A stretch of DNA of 64,000 nt, from the NCBI RefSeq assembly GCF_001048695.1, contig NZ_CVRB01000002.1, positions 682,001 to 746,000 on the forward strand, read 5' to 3'. The notes beneath the pieces are model-generated. The model worked only from the letters and a program-made list of their open reading frames with translations. It did no database searches and was not told the DNA's origin. Position numbers and translations under genes: made by a program. Source of the DNA: Neobacillus massiliamazoniensis. Lineage in GTDB: Bacteria; Bacillota; Bacilli; Bacillales; Cytobacillaceae. Shown here one piece after another: positions 1 through 8,830 of the stretch; the stretch's first letter is position 1; each line of letters begins with the position of its first letter.

Positions 1-21
1 CTTACTCAGCACTGCATTCAT
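1..21 (-). CDS. 5' end of a gene running off the left edge
   Basis: Only seven codons are visible (MNAVLSK). ATG at 21-19 follows an AGGAG ribosome site at good spacing on the minus strand. A TATAAT at 268-263 could be its promoter, which would give a leader of about 240 nt. The product cannot be identified from seven residues. Confidence 0.45.
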
Positions 22-262
22 AATACCGCTCCTTTTTTAATAACTTCGACTCAACCGGCAACATTCCCATTTATTCTAGTTATTAAATGAAATTTTTCGC
101 TCCAGCATTTTAACAGGAAGTTATTATAAGAAGGCATGATAGTGGGTTTAAAATGATGAAAATGAAAGGGGAAGATTGCAGATTTAAAAGAAAGGAATCC
201 TAATTTCAAAAATTATTATTTTTATGGTTGTTTCGACATTTATCTACCTCCATTCCGGTAAA

Positions 263-268
263 ATTATA
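263..268 (-). promoter_or_regulatory. candidate -10 box for the left-edge gene
   Basis: A perfect TATAAT on the minus strand in the 466-bp gene-free stretch 22-487. No good -35 is seen, so this is a weak call. The rest of the stretch is AT-rich apart from the palindromes and terminator listed separately. Confidence 0.25.
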
Positions 269-369
269 TCACGTTACATTTCATAATAATTTTGTCTCCA
301 CTAAAGGATTTCTACAATTTTGTGAACACACTATAATTTAAATAATTTACAATATTAGAAAACCCGCCT

Positions 370-444
370 ATGTTATCGCCCTTAAGGGCGATAACATAAG
401 CGGAGTTGCACTTATGCCTGATAGGAAAGTTATACTTTCCTATC
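370..444. repeat. double-palindrome intergenic element
   Basis: Two perfect inverted repeats sit about 22 nt apart. The first has arms TATGTTATCGCCC and GGGCGATAACATA around TTAA (370-397). The second has arms GATAGGAAAGT and ACTTTCCTATC around TAT (420-444). The element looks like a dispersed Bacillaceae intergenic repeat, but I see no second copy in this window. Confidence 0.5.
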
Positions 445-448
445 GGCC

Positions 449-480
449 AAAAAAGAGGGTTACCCAGAATCCCTCTTTTA
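449..480 (-). terminator. terminator of the M20 dipeptidase gene
   Basis: Stem AAAAGAGGG / CCCTCTTTT with a short loop and a U-rich 3' side on the minus strand, a few bases after the dipeptidase stop codon. Confidence 0.75.
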
Positions 481-487
481 CATGATT

Positions 488-1855
488 TTATTTTTCAATT
501 AGCCCTAAAAAGGAGCAAATCGTTAAGATGCCTTTATCAAAATTCTCTAAGTTAAAATGTTCATTCGGAGCATGAAGATTTTCATCCGGCAAACCGAATC
601 CCATTAAGACAACGGGAGCATTTAGTGATTGGCTGAAATCCGATACAATCGGAATGGAGCCGCCTTCTCTTTTATAAACTGGTGATTTCCCATACACATT
701 TTTATAAGCTTCGGCAGCTTTTTGAATCATCGGACTGTCAATAGGAGTTAAAAATGGATTGCCCGTATCACCAAGAGATATTTTTACCGTGCATCCCTTT
801 GGTGCATATTCTTCTAGATGCTTTTTAACCAATTCCTGAATCTTTTCAGGATGTTGATTGTTGACTAAACGGCAGGTTATTTTGGCATGTGCCTCATTCG
901 GGATGACGGTTTTTGTCCCTTCTCCCTGAAATCCACCCCATAAGCCGTTTATTTCTAATGTCGGCCGGGAACTGATTCTCACCGGGTAAAGATAATTTTG
1001 TTCTCCTCCGGTCAAATCTGTTAACCCTAACGATTTTTTTAGTTTTTCTTCATCAAACCCCAGTGCTTTAATTTGTTCATTTTCAAATTCTGTAAGTTCA
1101 ATGACCTCATCATAAAAATGGTCAACATTTACTTTCCCATTCGAATCATGAAGGGTTGAAAGCAACTGAATTAATAAATGGTTGGCGTTCTGCACTCCCC
1201 CGCCGAACATGCCCGAATGCAAATCAGAATTGGCAGTTTTAAGGGAAACCTCCAGTGCACATAAACCTCTTAAAGAATAGGTGATAGCAGGGACTCCTTT
1301 GTCCCACATATCAGAATCGGAAATAACGACCACATCACAGGATAATTTTTCTTTATTTTCGGATAAAAACTGTGGAAGATTGGGACTCCCAATTTCTTCT
1401 TCACCTTCGATGCAAAATTTTATGTTTACCGGTAATTTACCTTCTGATTCTAATAATGTTTCCACTGCTTTAATATGTAAGAACATCTGTCCTTTGTCAT
1501 CAGTTGCCCCTCTGGCAAAAATCTTTTCATCACGGATGTCCGGTTCAAAAGGAGGAGTTTCCCATAAATTAATTGGGTCAACGGGCTGTACATCATAATG
1601 ACCGTAGACTAAGACAGTTGGGGCATTTTCCTGATGAAGCCAATCGGCATAAATGATGGGATGACCTTTTGTCTGGATGATTTCAACATGTTCCATTCCG
1701 ATGTTTTTTAATTTATTGGAAATCCATGAAGCTGCTTTTTGAATGTCCTCTTTATGTTCAGATAAAGAACTAATGCTTGGAATACGGAGCAATTCTTTTA
1801 ATTCTTCGATATTTTTATTGTGATTATTTGATAAAGCCTCGGATAATTGGTTCAT
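488..1855 (-). CDS. M20 family dipeptidase
   Basis: A cytosolic zinc metallopeptidase of the M20 (ArgE/DapE/CPG2) superfamily, 455 aa, a normal length for its dipeptidase branch. Visible metal-site motifs are GHYDVQ (His86, Asp88), ARGATDDKG (Asp119/Asp120), EGEEEIGSPN (Glu152/Glu153) and a C-terminal HAPNE histidine. It probably cleaves dipeptides or N-acyl amino acids; the substrate is not readable from sequence. The ATG at 1855 follows AGGTGAT. It is monocistronic with its own terminator. Confidence 0.88.
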   Translation of the reverse strand: MNQLSEALSNNHNKNIEELKELLRIPSISSLSEHKEDIQKAASWISNKLKNIGMEHVEIIQTKGHPIIYADWLHQENAPTVLVYGHYDVQPVDPINLWETPPFEPDIRDEKIFARGATDDKGQMFLHIKAVETLLESEGKLPVNIKFCIEGEEEIGSPNLPQFLSENKEKLSCDVVVISDSDMWDKGVPAITYSLRGLCALEVSLKTANSDLHSGMFGGGVQNANHLLIQLLSTLHDSNGKVNVDHFYDEVIELTEFENEQIKALGFDEEKLKKSLGLTDLTGGEQNYLYPVRISSRPTLEINGLWGGFQGEGTKTVIPNEAHAKITCRLVNNQHPEKIQELVKKHLEEYAPKGCTVKISLGDTGNPFLTPIDSPMIQKAAEAYKNVYGKSPVYKREGGSIPIVSDFSQSLNAPVVLMGFGLPDENLHAPNEHFNLENFDKGILTICSFLGLIEK

Positions 1856-2301
1856 TTTATCACCTTTTCCATTTTATTTTCTATTTCTTATTTTATACAA
1901 AAAAACGGAGAAATACAGAGCTTTTGAAAATACCTTCTGTCTTTAATTGCATTATTTATTTAGCTTTCAAAATTATAAATGTTCATCTTAAGGTCCTCAC
2001 AATCTTTATACCAATAAACACAAGTTTCGAAAAAAACATCTACAATTTTATGTAGATGCCCGTGTATTTTACCAAAATTATTTATTTTTCCAATAAACAT
2101 TTTCCCGTTTATGTTTTATACCGTCAACCCAAACTATAGATTTCTCTTCATCAACTTCAAATACCAGGGATAACCTGATAAAGTCCGAGCCAAACCCAAT
2201 ATTCTTCTAACATACCATAAGAAATTTTTTTGCTAGCATTCCTGTTCTTGACTTAAAGTCTGGTTAGTTAACACAAGTAAATTTAGTATAAGATATCTTT
2301 A
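1856..2301. other. gene-free stretch
   Basis: I see no convincing gene in these 446 bp. The one structured element is a hairpin at 2037-2058 (CATCTACA / TGTAGATG, 6-nt loop) without a U-tract. It contains the TCTACA word that is iterated at 42810 and 50481. Confidence 0.5.
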
Positions 2302-2535
2302 CTAAGGTGATAGTAAAACAATTAGTACCATAAAACCTACTAAACCTAATACTGCTGAAACAATATTAACCCACCATTTATTATTAGATACCTTTAAAAA
2401 TATCGTTACTATCAAAACAAACAATCCTATTGAAATATTCACGTTTATCTTCAATGTTTCAGGTAATAAAATAATTGTTAAAAAAAGCAAAACTATCATT
2501 GCCAATGAATATATAGCCATTCTTATTGCAATCAT
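2302..2535 (-). CDS. small two- to three-helix membrane protein
   Basis: 77 aa, almost wholly hydrophobic, with segments at about residues 7-27, 33-49 and 56-75. The ATG at 2535 has a strong ribosome site (AGAGGAGG, 8-nt spacing), which supports a real gene. I recognise no family. It stands alone between the dipeptidase and rlmCD. Confidence 0.55.
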   Translation of the reverse strand: MIAIRMAIYSLAMIVLLFLTIILLPETLKINVNISIGLFVLIVTIFLKVSNNKWWVNIVSAVLGLVGFMVLIVLLSP

Positions 2536-2688
2536 ATTAATTTCCTCCTCTTGGACTAAAGTCCATATTACTTTTTACCTCCTGATTCCATTTAAGCACG
2601 GTTATAAAGCCTGTTCAGACCATGGATCTCCGCGAATTATATATCGATTTTCAGGAAACCTACTCTTAAACAGTGGAGAATAATCAAG

Positions 2689-2732
2689 AGGAAAAGCTCA
2701 TTATTAACCTTATGGTCTAAATGAGCTTTTCT
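2689..2732 (-). terminator. terminator of rlmCD
   Basis: Long stem (AGAAAAGCTCATT pairing with AATGAGCTTTTC) just after the methyltransferase stop. The T-rich flank lies on both sides, so it could act bidirectionally. Confidence 0.7.
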
Positions 2733-2737
2733 AAATT

Positions 2738-4108
2738 TTATATTTTTTTTAGCAACGCGCAACACTCCACGTGCGTCGTTTGCGGAAACATATCAACCGG
2801 CTGAACTTCCAGCGTCTTGTAGCCCCCATCTTCCAAAATCCTCAAATCCCGTGCCAAGGTAGCCGGGTTGCAGGAGACATAGACGACTTTTTTAGGTTTC
2901 ATTTCAATAATGGTTTGCAGTAAAGCTTCATCGCAGCCCTTACGCGGTGGGTCAACTACCAATACATCAGCAGCATTTCCTTCCTTATACCACTTCGGAA
3001 TGACCACCTCTGCTTCGCCGACAGCAAAGTCCGCATTTGTCATTCCATTCAATGCTGCGTTCCGCTTCGCATCTTCAATAGCTTCCGGCACGACTTCCAC
3101 ACCGAAAACCTTTCGTGCCTTTTGCGCTAAAAATAACGAAATCGTTCCAATCCCACAATAAGCATCGATAACTGTTTCCTCTCCGCTTAAGTTCGCGTAC
3201 TCTAGTGCTTTATCGTATAAAACTTTCGTCTGCACGGGGTTCACTTGGTAAAACGACAATGCGGAAATGGCAAATTTCACGTTTCCGATATAGTCATAAA
3301 TGACCTCGTTCCCCCATAACAGATTTGTTTTTTCACCAAGAATCACATTGGTGCGCTTCGAATTTACATTATGGACAATCGATTTCACTTTCGGTAGGCG
3401 GGCAACGATTTCCTCCACAAGCTTGTTTTTATGAGAAATATCCGTTGTTCTCGTAATTAGTACGACCATGAGTTCCCCAGTTTGTTTTCCATAACGAGCC
3501 ATAATATGGCGGATAACTCCTTTATGCGACTCTTCATGATAAGCGGAAATCCCAAGCTCGCTGCATATATCCTTTACCATTTGGACTGCTTCATTCACTT
3601 CAGGCAGCTGAATCAAGCTTTCGTTTGTATCAACAATTTCATGGCTTCTCGGTTTAAAAAAGCCTGCAACCAACTTGCCGTCTTTTTCGCCAACTGGCAC
3701 CTGTGCTTTGTTTCGGTAGTGCCATGGGTTGTCCATGCCTAAAATCGGGTGGATCTTGACATCTTCTAGTTTCCCGATACGGGTGAGCACTTGGCGGACT
3801 TGATTCTCCTTATATTTCAGCTGGCCTTCATAGCTGATGTGTTCAAGCTGACAGCCACCGTATTTGTGGGCATCGCTTTTGGCAATCTCCACACGGTAAG
3901 GACTTTTTTCATAAAGCTCAATTAACTTTCCAATCCCGTAGCTTTTGTTGACTTTAATGACCTTTACCTTTGCTTTTTCACCTGGCAAACCGTTTGGGAT
4001 AAATAGCGGATAACCATCGATCTTCGCTACACCTGCTCCATCATGGGTTAAATCTTCAAAAACTACATCTATATAATCATTTTTTGTAACCGGTAATGTT
4101 CTGTTCAT
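2738..4108 (-). CDS. rlmCD: 23S rRNA (uracil-5-)-methyltransferase RlmCD/RumA family
   Basis: 456 aa. It uses SAM to methylate uridines in 23S rRNA. An N-terminal TRAM RNA-binding domain (about 10-68) is followed by a methyltransferase core with DAYCGIGT (SAM), VVDPPRKGC and the catalytic cysteine in YVSCNPAT. The Fe-S cluster cysteines of E. coli RlmD are mostly gone: only the Cys in YGGCQLEH remains, so a cluster is unlikely. The ortholog (yefA) lies next to dgkB in B. subtilis, matching the order here. Confidence 0.9.
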   Translation of the reverse strand: MNRTLPVTKNDYIDVVFEDLTHDGAGVAKIDGYPLFIPNGLPGEKAKVKVIKVNKSYGIGKLIELYEKSPYRVEIAKSDAHKYGGCQLEHISYEGQLKYKENQVRQVLTRIGKLEDVKIHPILGMDNPWHYRNKAQVPVGEKDGKLVAGFFKPRSHEIVDTNESLIQLPEVNEAVQMVKDICSELGISAYHEESHKGVIRHIMARYGKQTGELMVVLITRTTDISHKNKLVEEIVARLPKVKSIVHNVNSKRTNVILGEKTNLLWGNEVIYDYIGNVKFAISALSFYQVNPVQTKVLYDKALEYANLSGEETVIDAYCGIGTISLFLAQKARKVFGVEVVPEAIEDAKRNAALNGMTNADFAVGEAEVVIPKWYKEGNAADVLVVDPPRKGCDEALLQTIIEMKPKKVVYVSCNPATLARDLRILEDGGYKTLEVQPVDMFPQTTHVECCALLKKI

Positions 4109-4284
4109 GTTTTTCTTCCTTCGCTCGTTTTTAAACTAGAAAAATTGTATCATAAAGCGGCAGACAATGCGAAAACAGCTTTTTTCCTCGAAATAATGTA
4201 GATTTTTTGATTATTTTCCCTTCCAAAAGAACATACGTGCCTCTCCTCGTATGAAGTACATCGTTTATTGGCTCAACATTACGT

Positions 4285-4347
4285 TCTATCCGCAAATTTT
4301 AGTGATCTATCAGCGAATTTTCGACTTCAATCCGCGAATCACCTCTT
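4285..4347. repeat. 21-bp periodic array, word TC(T/A)ATCnGCnAAT
   Basis: Three head-to-tail units of exactly 21 bp start at 4285, 4306 and 4327. Each begins with a variant of TCTATCCGCAAAT; the second half of each unit is variable. It lies in the rlmCD-pncB gap. Comparable arrays with other words occur at 20983, 42810 and 50481. Confidence 0.65.
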
Positions 4348-4371
4348 TTAGATAGTTAAAACAAACAAAGA

Positions 4372-4392
4372 GACGCCCCATCAAGGACGTCC
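4372..4392 (-). terminator. terminator of pncB
   Basis: Minus-strand stem GGACGTC / GACGCCC with one mismatch and a T-rich tail, a few bases beyond the pncB stop. Confidence 0.6.
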
Positions 4393-4397
4393 CCCTA

Positions 4398-5861
4398 TTA
4401 TTCTTTCATCTCTTCTACTTTTTCTTTTACTTCCTCGATATTCTTCATCTTGTTGTCCCAGCACTTTTGACTAAGGTCGACCGGGTAATCTTCAGGATTC
4501 ATTATGCGCTTATATTCATCCCATAGTGCATCTAAATTCTGCTTTAAATATTTACGTGACTCATCAAGACTCGGAAGTTCATAAACAAGCTTTCCATTGA
4601 CAAAAATATCCTCATGGAGCTCTCGAGCAGTAAAATTGGTCACTACTTTATTAATGTACGTATGGGTTGGATGGAACATTCTGAGCCGCTTTTCTGGCAG
4701 CTTTTCGTCCTCCATCGCAATATAGTCACCTTCAGCATGATTGTTCTTATTATTTATGATTCGATATACTTTTTTCAACCCCGGAGTGGTTACTTTGTCT
4801 GGATTAGAAGAGATTTTGATTGTATCCTCCATTCGGCCATCTTCGTTTTCAATTGCCACGATTTTGTAAACCGCACCTAAGGCAGCCTGATCGTAGGCGG
4901 TGATCAGCTTTGTCCCGATCCCCCAGCAATCGATTTTCGCCCATTGAGCCTTTAGATTGATAATGGTATATTCATCCAAATCGCTCGATGCAAATATTTT
5001 TGCATCTTTAAATCCAGCATCATCCAGCATTTTCCGGGCTTCCTTTGAAAGATAGGCAAGGTCGCCGCTGTCTAGGCGAATGCCAATAAAATTAATTTTA
5101 TCCCCTAACTCCTTCGCCACTTTGATCGCATTTGGAACGCCGAGTCGAATGGTATCGTAAGTGTCCACCAAGAAGACGCAGTCCTTATGGGTTTCTGCAT
5201 ACTTATGGAAGGCAGTATATTCATCTTTGTAGGCTTGGACCATGGCATGAGCATGTGTTCCAGAAACTGGAATACCGAACAATTTACCTGCTCTAACATT
5301 ACTAGTTCCATTAAAGCCAGCCATGTAAGCAGCTCTTGTTCCCCAAATAGCAGCGTCCATTTCCTGCGCACGTCTTGTCCCAAATTCCATCGCCACATCA
5401 TTGCCAATTACCTGCTTAATCCGCGATGCCTTTGTCGCAATTAATGTTTGATAATTCACAATGTTAAGCACGGCGGTTTCAATCAATTGTGCTTCTGCAA
5501 GAGGTGCATCGACTCGTAAGATCGGCTCATTGCCAAAAACGAGCTCGCCCTCTTTCATCGAATGGATTGTTCCGGTAAATCGCATATTTTTAAGATAAGC
5601 TAAAAAATCATCCTTGTAGCCTACTTCATTTCTCAAATACTCTAAATCTTCTTCACTAAAACGGAAGTCGCGGATATACTGAATTACTTTTTCCAGTCCA
5701 GCAAAAACAGCATAGCCGTTACCAAACGGTAGCTTGCGGAAAAAAAGTTCGAAGACAGCACGTTTATTATGTATCCCATCTCTCCAATACGTCTCTGCCA
5801 TATTAATCTGGTAAAGATCCGTATGCAGAGTATAACTATCATCATGATAAATGTGTTTCAT
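4398..5861 (-). CDS. pncB: nicotinate phosphoribosyltransferase
   Basis: 487 aa. It converts nicotinate, PRPP and ATP to nicotinate mononucleotide in NAD salvage. Family signatures are the N-terminal TDLYQINMAETYW, FGTRRAQEMDAA, the GTSNV-x-AG-x-LFGIPVSGTHAHA stretch with the active-site histidine region, and SSDLDEY. Length is normal for the long Gram-positive form. It lies 66 bp downstream of pncA on the same strand, so the two probably form a nicotinamide-to-NaMN operon. Confidence 0.93.
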   Translation of the reverse strand: MKHIYHDDSYTLHTDLYQINMAETYWRDGIHNKRAVFELFFRKLPFGNGYAVFAGLEKVIQYIRDFRFSEEDLEYLRNEVGYKDDFLAYLKNMRFTGTIHSMKEGELVFGNEPILRVDAPLAEAQLIETAVLNIVNYQTLIATKASRIKQVIGNDVAMEFGTRRAQEMDAAIWGTRAAYMAGFNGTSNVRAGKLFGIPVSGTHAHAMVQAYKDEYTAFHKYAETHKDCVFLVDTYDTIRLGVPNAIKVAKELGDKINFIGIRLDSGDLAYLSKEARKMLDDAGFKDAKIFASSDLDEYTIINLKAQWAKIDCWGIGTKLITAYDQAALGAVYKIVAIENEDGRMEDTIKISSNPDKVTTPGLKKVYRIINNKNNHAEGDYIAMEDEKLPEKRLRMFHPTHTYINKVVTNFTARELHEDIFVNGKLVYELPSLDESRKYLKQNLDALWDEYKRIMNPEDYPVDLSQKCWDNKMKNIEEVKEKVEEMKE

Positions 5862-5927
5862 AAATGACCTCCGAAATGCTTTTAACTGCGGTTTTCAACA
5901 TTATAACCCATTCTATCATTTTAAAGT

Positions 5928-6482
5928 CTATTTCACCAATGCTCCAAGTGATGAGGAAAAATGTCCCAGCGCCCATTCATGGCCTGCTTGGTTAAAGGAG
6001 GCAGTCGCCTCTTGATAAACGACAATCTTAAAGCCTTTATTGTAGGCATCCATTGCTGTGTGCAGGACGCAAATGTCCGTACAAACACCGACAAGATGAA
6101 CTTCTGTGATCCCTCGCTCTCGCAATTTGATTTCAAGGTCGGTACCTGCAAAGGCGGAGTATCTTGTTTTGTCCATCAAGACAACATTGTTGCGGTGTTT
6201 GTTTTCCTCGTAAACATCTTTCAAGGAGCCGTACAATTCCCGCCCTGTAGTCCCACGGAGATTATGCGGTGGGAATAATTTCGTTTCCGGATGATATTCA
6301 GGGCCTTTGTCATGAACATCAATTGCAAATACCACATAATCGTTATTCTCGATAAATTTCTTTGTTAACTGAACGATTTCCCCCTCAATCGCCTGCGCTG
6401 GCTTACCACAAGTTAATGTTCCGTCATCTGCCACAAAGTCAAACGTATAATCAATATTAATGAGTGCTTGCAATACCCCCAT
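5928..6482 (-). CDS. pncA: nicotinamidase (isochorismatase family)
   Basis: 184 aa cysteine hydrolase that deamidates nicotinamide to nicotinate, feeding PncB directly downstream. The catalytic triad is readable as Asp11 (NIDYTFDF), Lys105 (MDKTRYS) and Cys138 (GVCTDICVLHTA). The metal-binding region DVHDKGPEYHPE is present. A TATAAT promoter and a 12-bp palindrome precede it. Confidence 0.92.
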   Translation of the reverse strand: MGVLQALINIDYTFDFVADDGTLTCGKPAQAIEGEIVQLTKKFIENNDYVVFAIDVHDKGPEYHPETKLFPPHNLRGTTGRELYGSLKDVYEENKHRNNVVLMDKTRYSAFAGTDLEIKLRERGITEVHLVGVCTDICVLHTAMDAYNKGFKIVVYQEATASFNQAGHEWALGHFSSSLGALVK

Positions 6483-6494
6483 CGCCCCTTTTAT

Positions 6495-6525
6495 ATGTCA
6501 TGACATTTGTCTTTAGTCTATTATA
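6495..6525 (-). promoter_or_regulatory. pncA-pncB promoter with candidate operator
   Basis: A perfect -10 TATAAT occupies 6525-6520 on the minus strand. About ten bases downstream is the perfect 12-bp palindrome ATGTCATGACAT (6495-6506), roughly +7 to +18, well placed for a repressor. No convincing -35 is seen. A niacin-responsive regulator is the obvious guess, but I cannot match the palindrome to a known consensus. Confidence 0.5.
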
Positions 6526-6708
6526 CACAATTTTAGGAAAATTTCCTCTATAGAATAAAGCAGAAAAGTGAATTCGCCTATCAATTCCAAATAAAAGATA
6601 CTTTTTTTGCAAAAAAACCATAAAAATACCGCTTTTTATTTTTTGAAAACATGTAGTTTTTTTGATCCAAGTGATATATCTGCGAATCAAACTTCTATTA
6701 AAATAAAA

Positions 6709-6734
6709 AAGCTCGTTCAAATTCGAACGAACTT
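6709..6734 (-). terminator. terminator of dgkB
   Basis: Stem AAGTTCGTTC / GAACGAGCTT (one mismatch) followed by a T-run on the minus strand, immediately after the dgkB stop. Confidence 0.75.
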
Positions 6735-6735
6735 T

Positions 6736-7677
6736 TTATTCGTATCTTTGCCCAGGCACCCAGTCAGACGGGCGGTCATTCGGACGAATGTCATCAATAG
6801 GGACAAACACTTCTAGATGGCGATAGAGGTTTTCAAACTCTGTCGGGAGCAACCCACCGAATTCTCCATCTAAATTCAATTGAACCGTTTCACTTGAAGA
6901 CACCTTCACACGGTTTGCTTGAGTGTAAATGACGTTTGGGTCATTAACATGCTCGCCGCGAATCGCTAAGGTAGCAATTCGTATAAACTCGGCCAGATTA
7001 ATTTTTTTCAATATTAATAATGAAAATAAACCATCATTAATCGAAGAGTCTGGGGCAAGTTTTTCAAAGCCGCCGATTGAATTAGTCAGGCCGACAAGAA
7101 ATAGCATCACTTCTCCCTCGAAAAGCTTACCATCATACTCGATTCGAACATCTGATGCTTTGATGGATGGAAGCATCTCCATCCCTTTTAAGTAATAAGC
7201 GAGCTGGCCAAGCATAGTTTTTAGCTTACTTGGAACTTCATATGTAAGCTCTGTCAGCCTGCCGCCGCCGGCAATATTAATAAAATATTTGTCATTAATT
7301 CGGCCAATATCGACAGGAATCCGATCACCTTTTGTTATAACGTCCACTGCGGAACAGACATCCCTTGGTATTTGCAAGGCTCTGGCAAAATCATTCGTGG
7401 TTCCTGCAGGGATAATACCTAAATGCGGGCGATACTCCTGTTCGGCGAGCCCGTTTACCACTTCATGAATTGTACCATCACCACCCGCTGCGATAACAAT
7501 ATCATATTGACGCTCGACAGCAATCCGTGCCGCCTTTGTCGCGTCCCCGGCCCCTGTTGTCGCATGACAGGACGCTTCATATCCGGCCAATTCTAATTTT
7601 TCAAGAATTTCCGGAAGAGAGCGTTTGATCATTTCGCGCCCTGAAGTAGGGTTATAAATCAGTCTTGCTCGTTTCAT
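6736..7677 (-). CDS. dgkB: diacylglycerol kinase DgkB
   Basis: 313 aa from the fourth of four consecutive ATG codons, which has the best AGGATG spacing. It is a soluble lipid kinase that phosphorylates diacylglycerol to phosphatidic acid, recycling the DAG released by lipoteichoic acid synthesis. DAGK catalytic motifs are NPTSGRE, GGDGTIHEVVNGL and PAGTTNDFARAL; the late NLDGEFGG segment fits the C-terminal beta domain. It corresponds to B. subtilis yerQ, which also lies between gatCAB and yefA. Confidence 0.93.
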   Translation of the reverse strand: MKRARLIYNPTSGREMIKRSLPEILEKLELAGYEASCHATTGAGDATKAARIAVERQYDIVIAAGGDGTIHEVVNGLAEQEYRPHLGIIPAGTTNDFARALQIPRDVCSAVDVITKGDRIPVDIGRINDKYFINIAGGGRLTELTYEVPSKLKTMLGQLAYYLKGMEMLPSIKASDVRIEYDGKLFEGEVMLFLVGLTNSIGGFEKLAPDSSINDGLFSLLILKKINLAEFIRIATLAIRGEHVNDPNVIYTQANRVKVSSSETVQLNLDGEFGGLLPTEFENLYRHLEVFVPIDDIRPNDRPSDWVPGQRYE

Positions 7678-7822
7678 CATCATCATCCTAATTTTGAATT
7701 ACTATTTAGATTGACTTTTGTTAATCTATATTCTACCAATCGTTCTCTTAGCTTACAATCAAATAATCCAATTGTAAATCCCGACTATTATCATAACGTT
7801 TTTTTATTTTTTTTCAAAAAAA

Positions 7823-7852
7823 AGGCCAGCTAATTTGAATTAAGGCTGACCT
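7823..7852 (-). terminator. terminator of the sigma-module operon
   Basis: Stem AGGTCAGC / GCTGGCCT followed by eight T on the minus strand. The upstream arm lies inside the last codons of the gene ending at 7830, so terminator and coding end overlap. Confidence 0.75.
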
Positions 7853-8741
7853 GATAAGCATTAGTAATATTAATTTGGTATTTGCCGTCACCGGATTGGT
7901 AAACCGCATTATTCCAGAGGGAGTTTTCTGAGTCTGTTTTTTCCGTTACCTTCCACTCCCCGTCTTTTCCGCTTACCTCTTTTACATTGACAGCTGAGAT
8001 TTTTACATTGCTAGTAGGAGCAACATCTACATATATCGACGACCCGCTATCGATCTTCCAATTGTTCTCGAGCGACCTTGGCTTTAAGGCAATGGAATTA
8101 GCGCTCCCATTTACCTCGAGTAGGACATCATTCGGAATCAGAATCGTTGCTGCGACAGTCCCATGTCTATCAAACGGTCCCACTTCATCTGGCAGCGGTT
8201 TTAGATTCAAATAAAGCGTATCACCTTTTTTTGTTGCAGCGATATAATCATCTGCCGTCTTGAGCCATTTCTCTTTTTTCGTCGTTTGCACTTGATAGGT
8301 TCCGAATGCCGAAACTGCTTTATCATCAGTAGCCTCAAAGGATAAATCATACCCTGCCGTTTTCACCACGACCCGCTTTATATTCTGATCCGTTTGATAG
8401 GAGAATGCAGGCAGTTCAAACGAACGATTTTCCCTTGCCATTACCTCATCTACTTTGCCTATAATGCCAGATGCACTTAAGAAAGCAAACACGATTCCAA
8501 CCATCCCTAAGAAACCGACGAAAAAGATACTCAGAAAATCATATTTTAACACTTGTTTGTCCGACCGCGATAAAACCAAATAAACCAAAATTTCAACCCC
8601 AAGGACGACCAACAAGATTGGCCACCAAGCCGTCATTACATTTGCCAGATTAAGTCCGAGAAATCGAGAGAGGAACAGGAAAAGTCCAAGAAGGACAAGC
8701 GAACCTCCCATCGAAAAAGTGCCAACGCGCCATTGTCTCAT
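7830..8741 (-). CDS. LiaF-like membrane protein with extracytoplasmic adhesin-like (toastrack) domain
   Basis: 303 aa. Three hydrophobic segments (about 12-28, 36-54 and 70-92) are followed by a beta-rich domain of about 200 residues, with repeated xVxVxxxxYDLSFEATDD and LLEVNGSANSI patterns as in LiaF/DUF4097 proteins. It is the last gene of an ECF sigma operon. Its ATG overlaps the stop of the 30-residue ORF upstream (ATGA). Envelope stress sensing or signalling is inferred from family and context, not shown. Confidence 0.7.
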   Translation of the reverse strand: MRQWRVGTFSMGGSLVLLGLFLFLSRFLGLNLANVMTAWWPILLVVLGVEILVYLVLSRSDKQVLKYDFLSIFFVGFLGMVGIVFAFLSASGIIGKVDEVMARENRSFELPAFSYQTDQNIKRVVVKTAGYDLSFEATDDKAVSAFGTYQVQTTKKEKWLKTADDYIAATKKGDTLYLNLKPLPDEVGPFDRHGTVAATILIPNDVLLEVNGSANSIALKPRSLENNWKIDSGSSIYVDVAPTSNVKISAVNVKEVSGKDGEWKVTEKTDSENSLWNNAVYQSGDGKYQINITNAYQVSLNSN

Positions 8742-8830
8742 AGCTCTTTCACCTTTCTTTTTCTAAAAAGGAACCCCATTCCGGCTCCGATTAAGAGTAC
8801 GCCTGCTACAGTGTTTTTCCACCTTCTCAT
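8738..8830 (-). CDS. 30-residue single-pass membrane peptide
   Basis: A short ORF: M-R-R-W-K-N-T, a glycine-rich hydrophobic core of about 14 residues (VAGVLLIGAGMGFLF), then R-K-R-K-V-K-E-L. It is joined by ATGA overlaps to the genes on both sides, and GGGGTGG lies 7 nt before its ATG. Positive charges at both ends suggest one short membrane helix. The double translational coupling argues that it is translated. No family is recognised. Confidence 0.7.
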   Translation of the reverse strand: MRRWKNTVAGVLLIGAGMGFLFRKRKVKEL

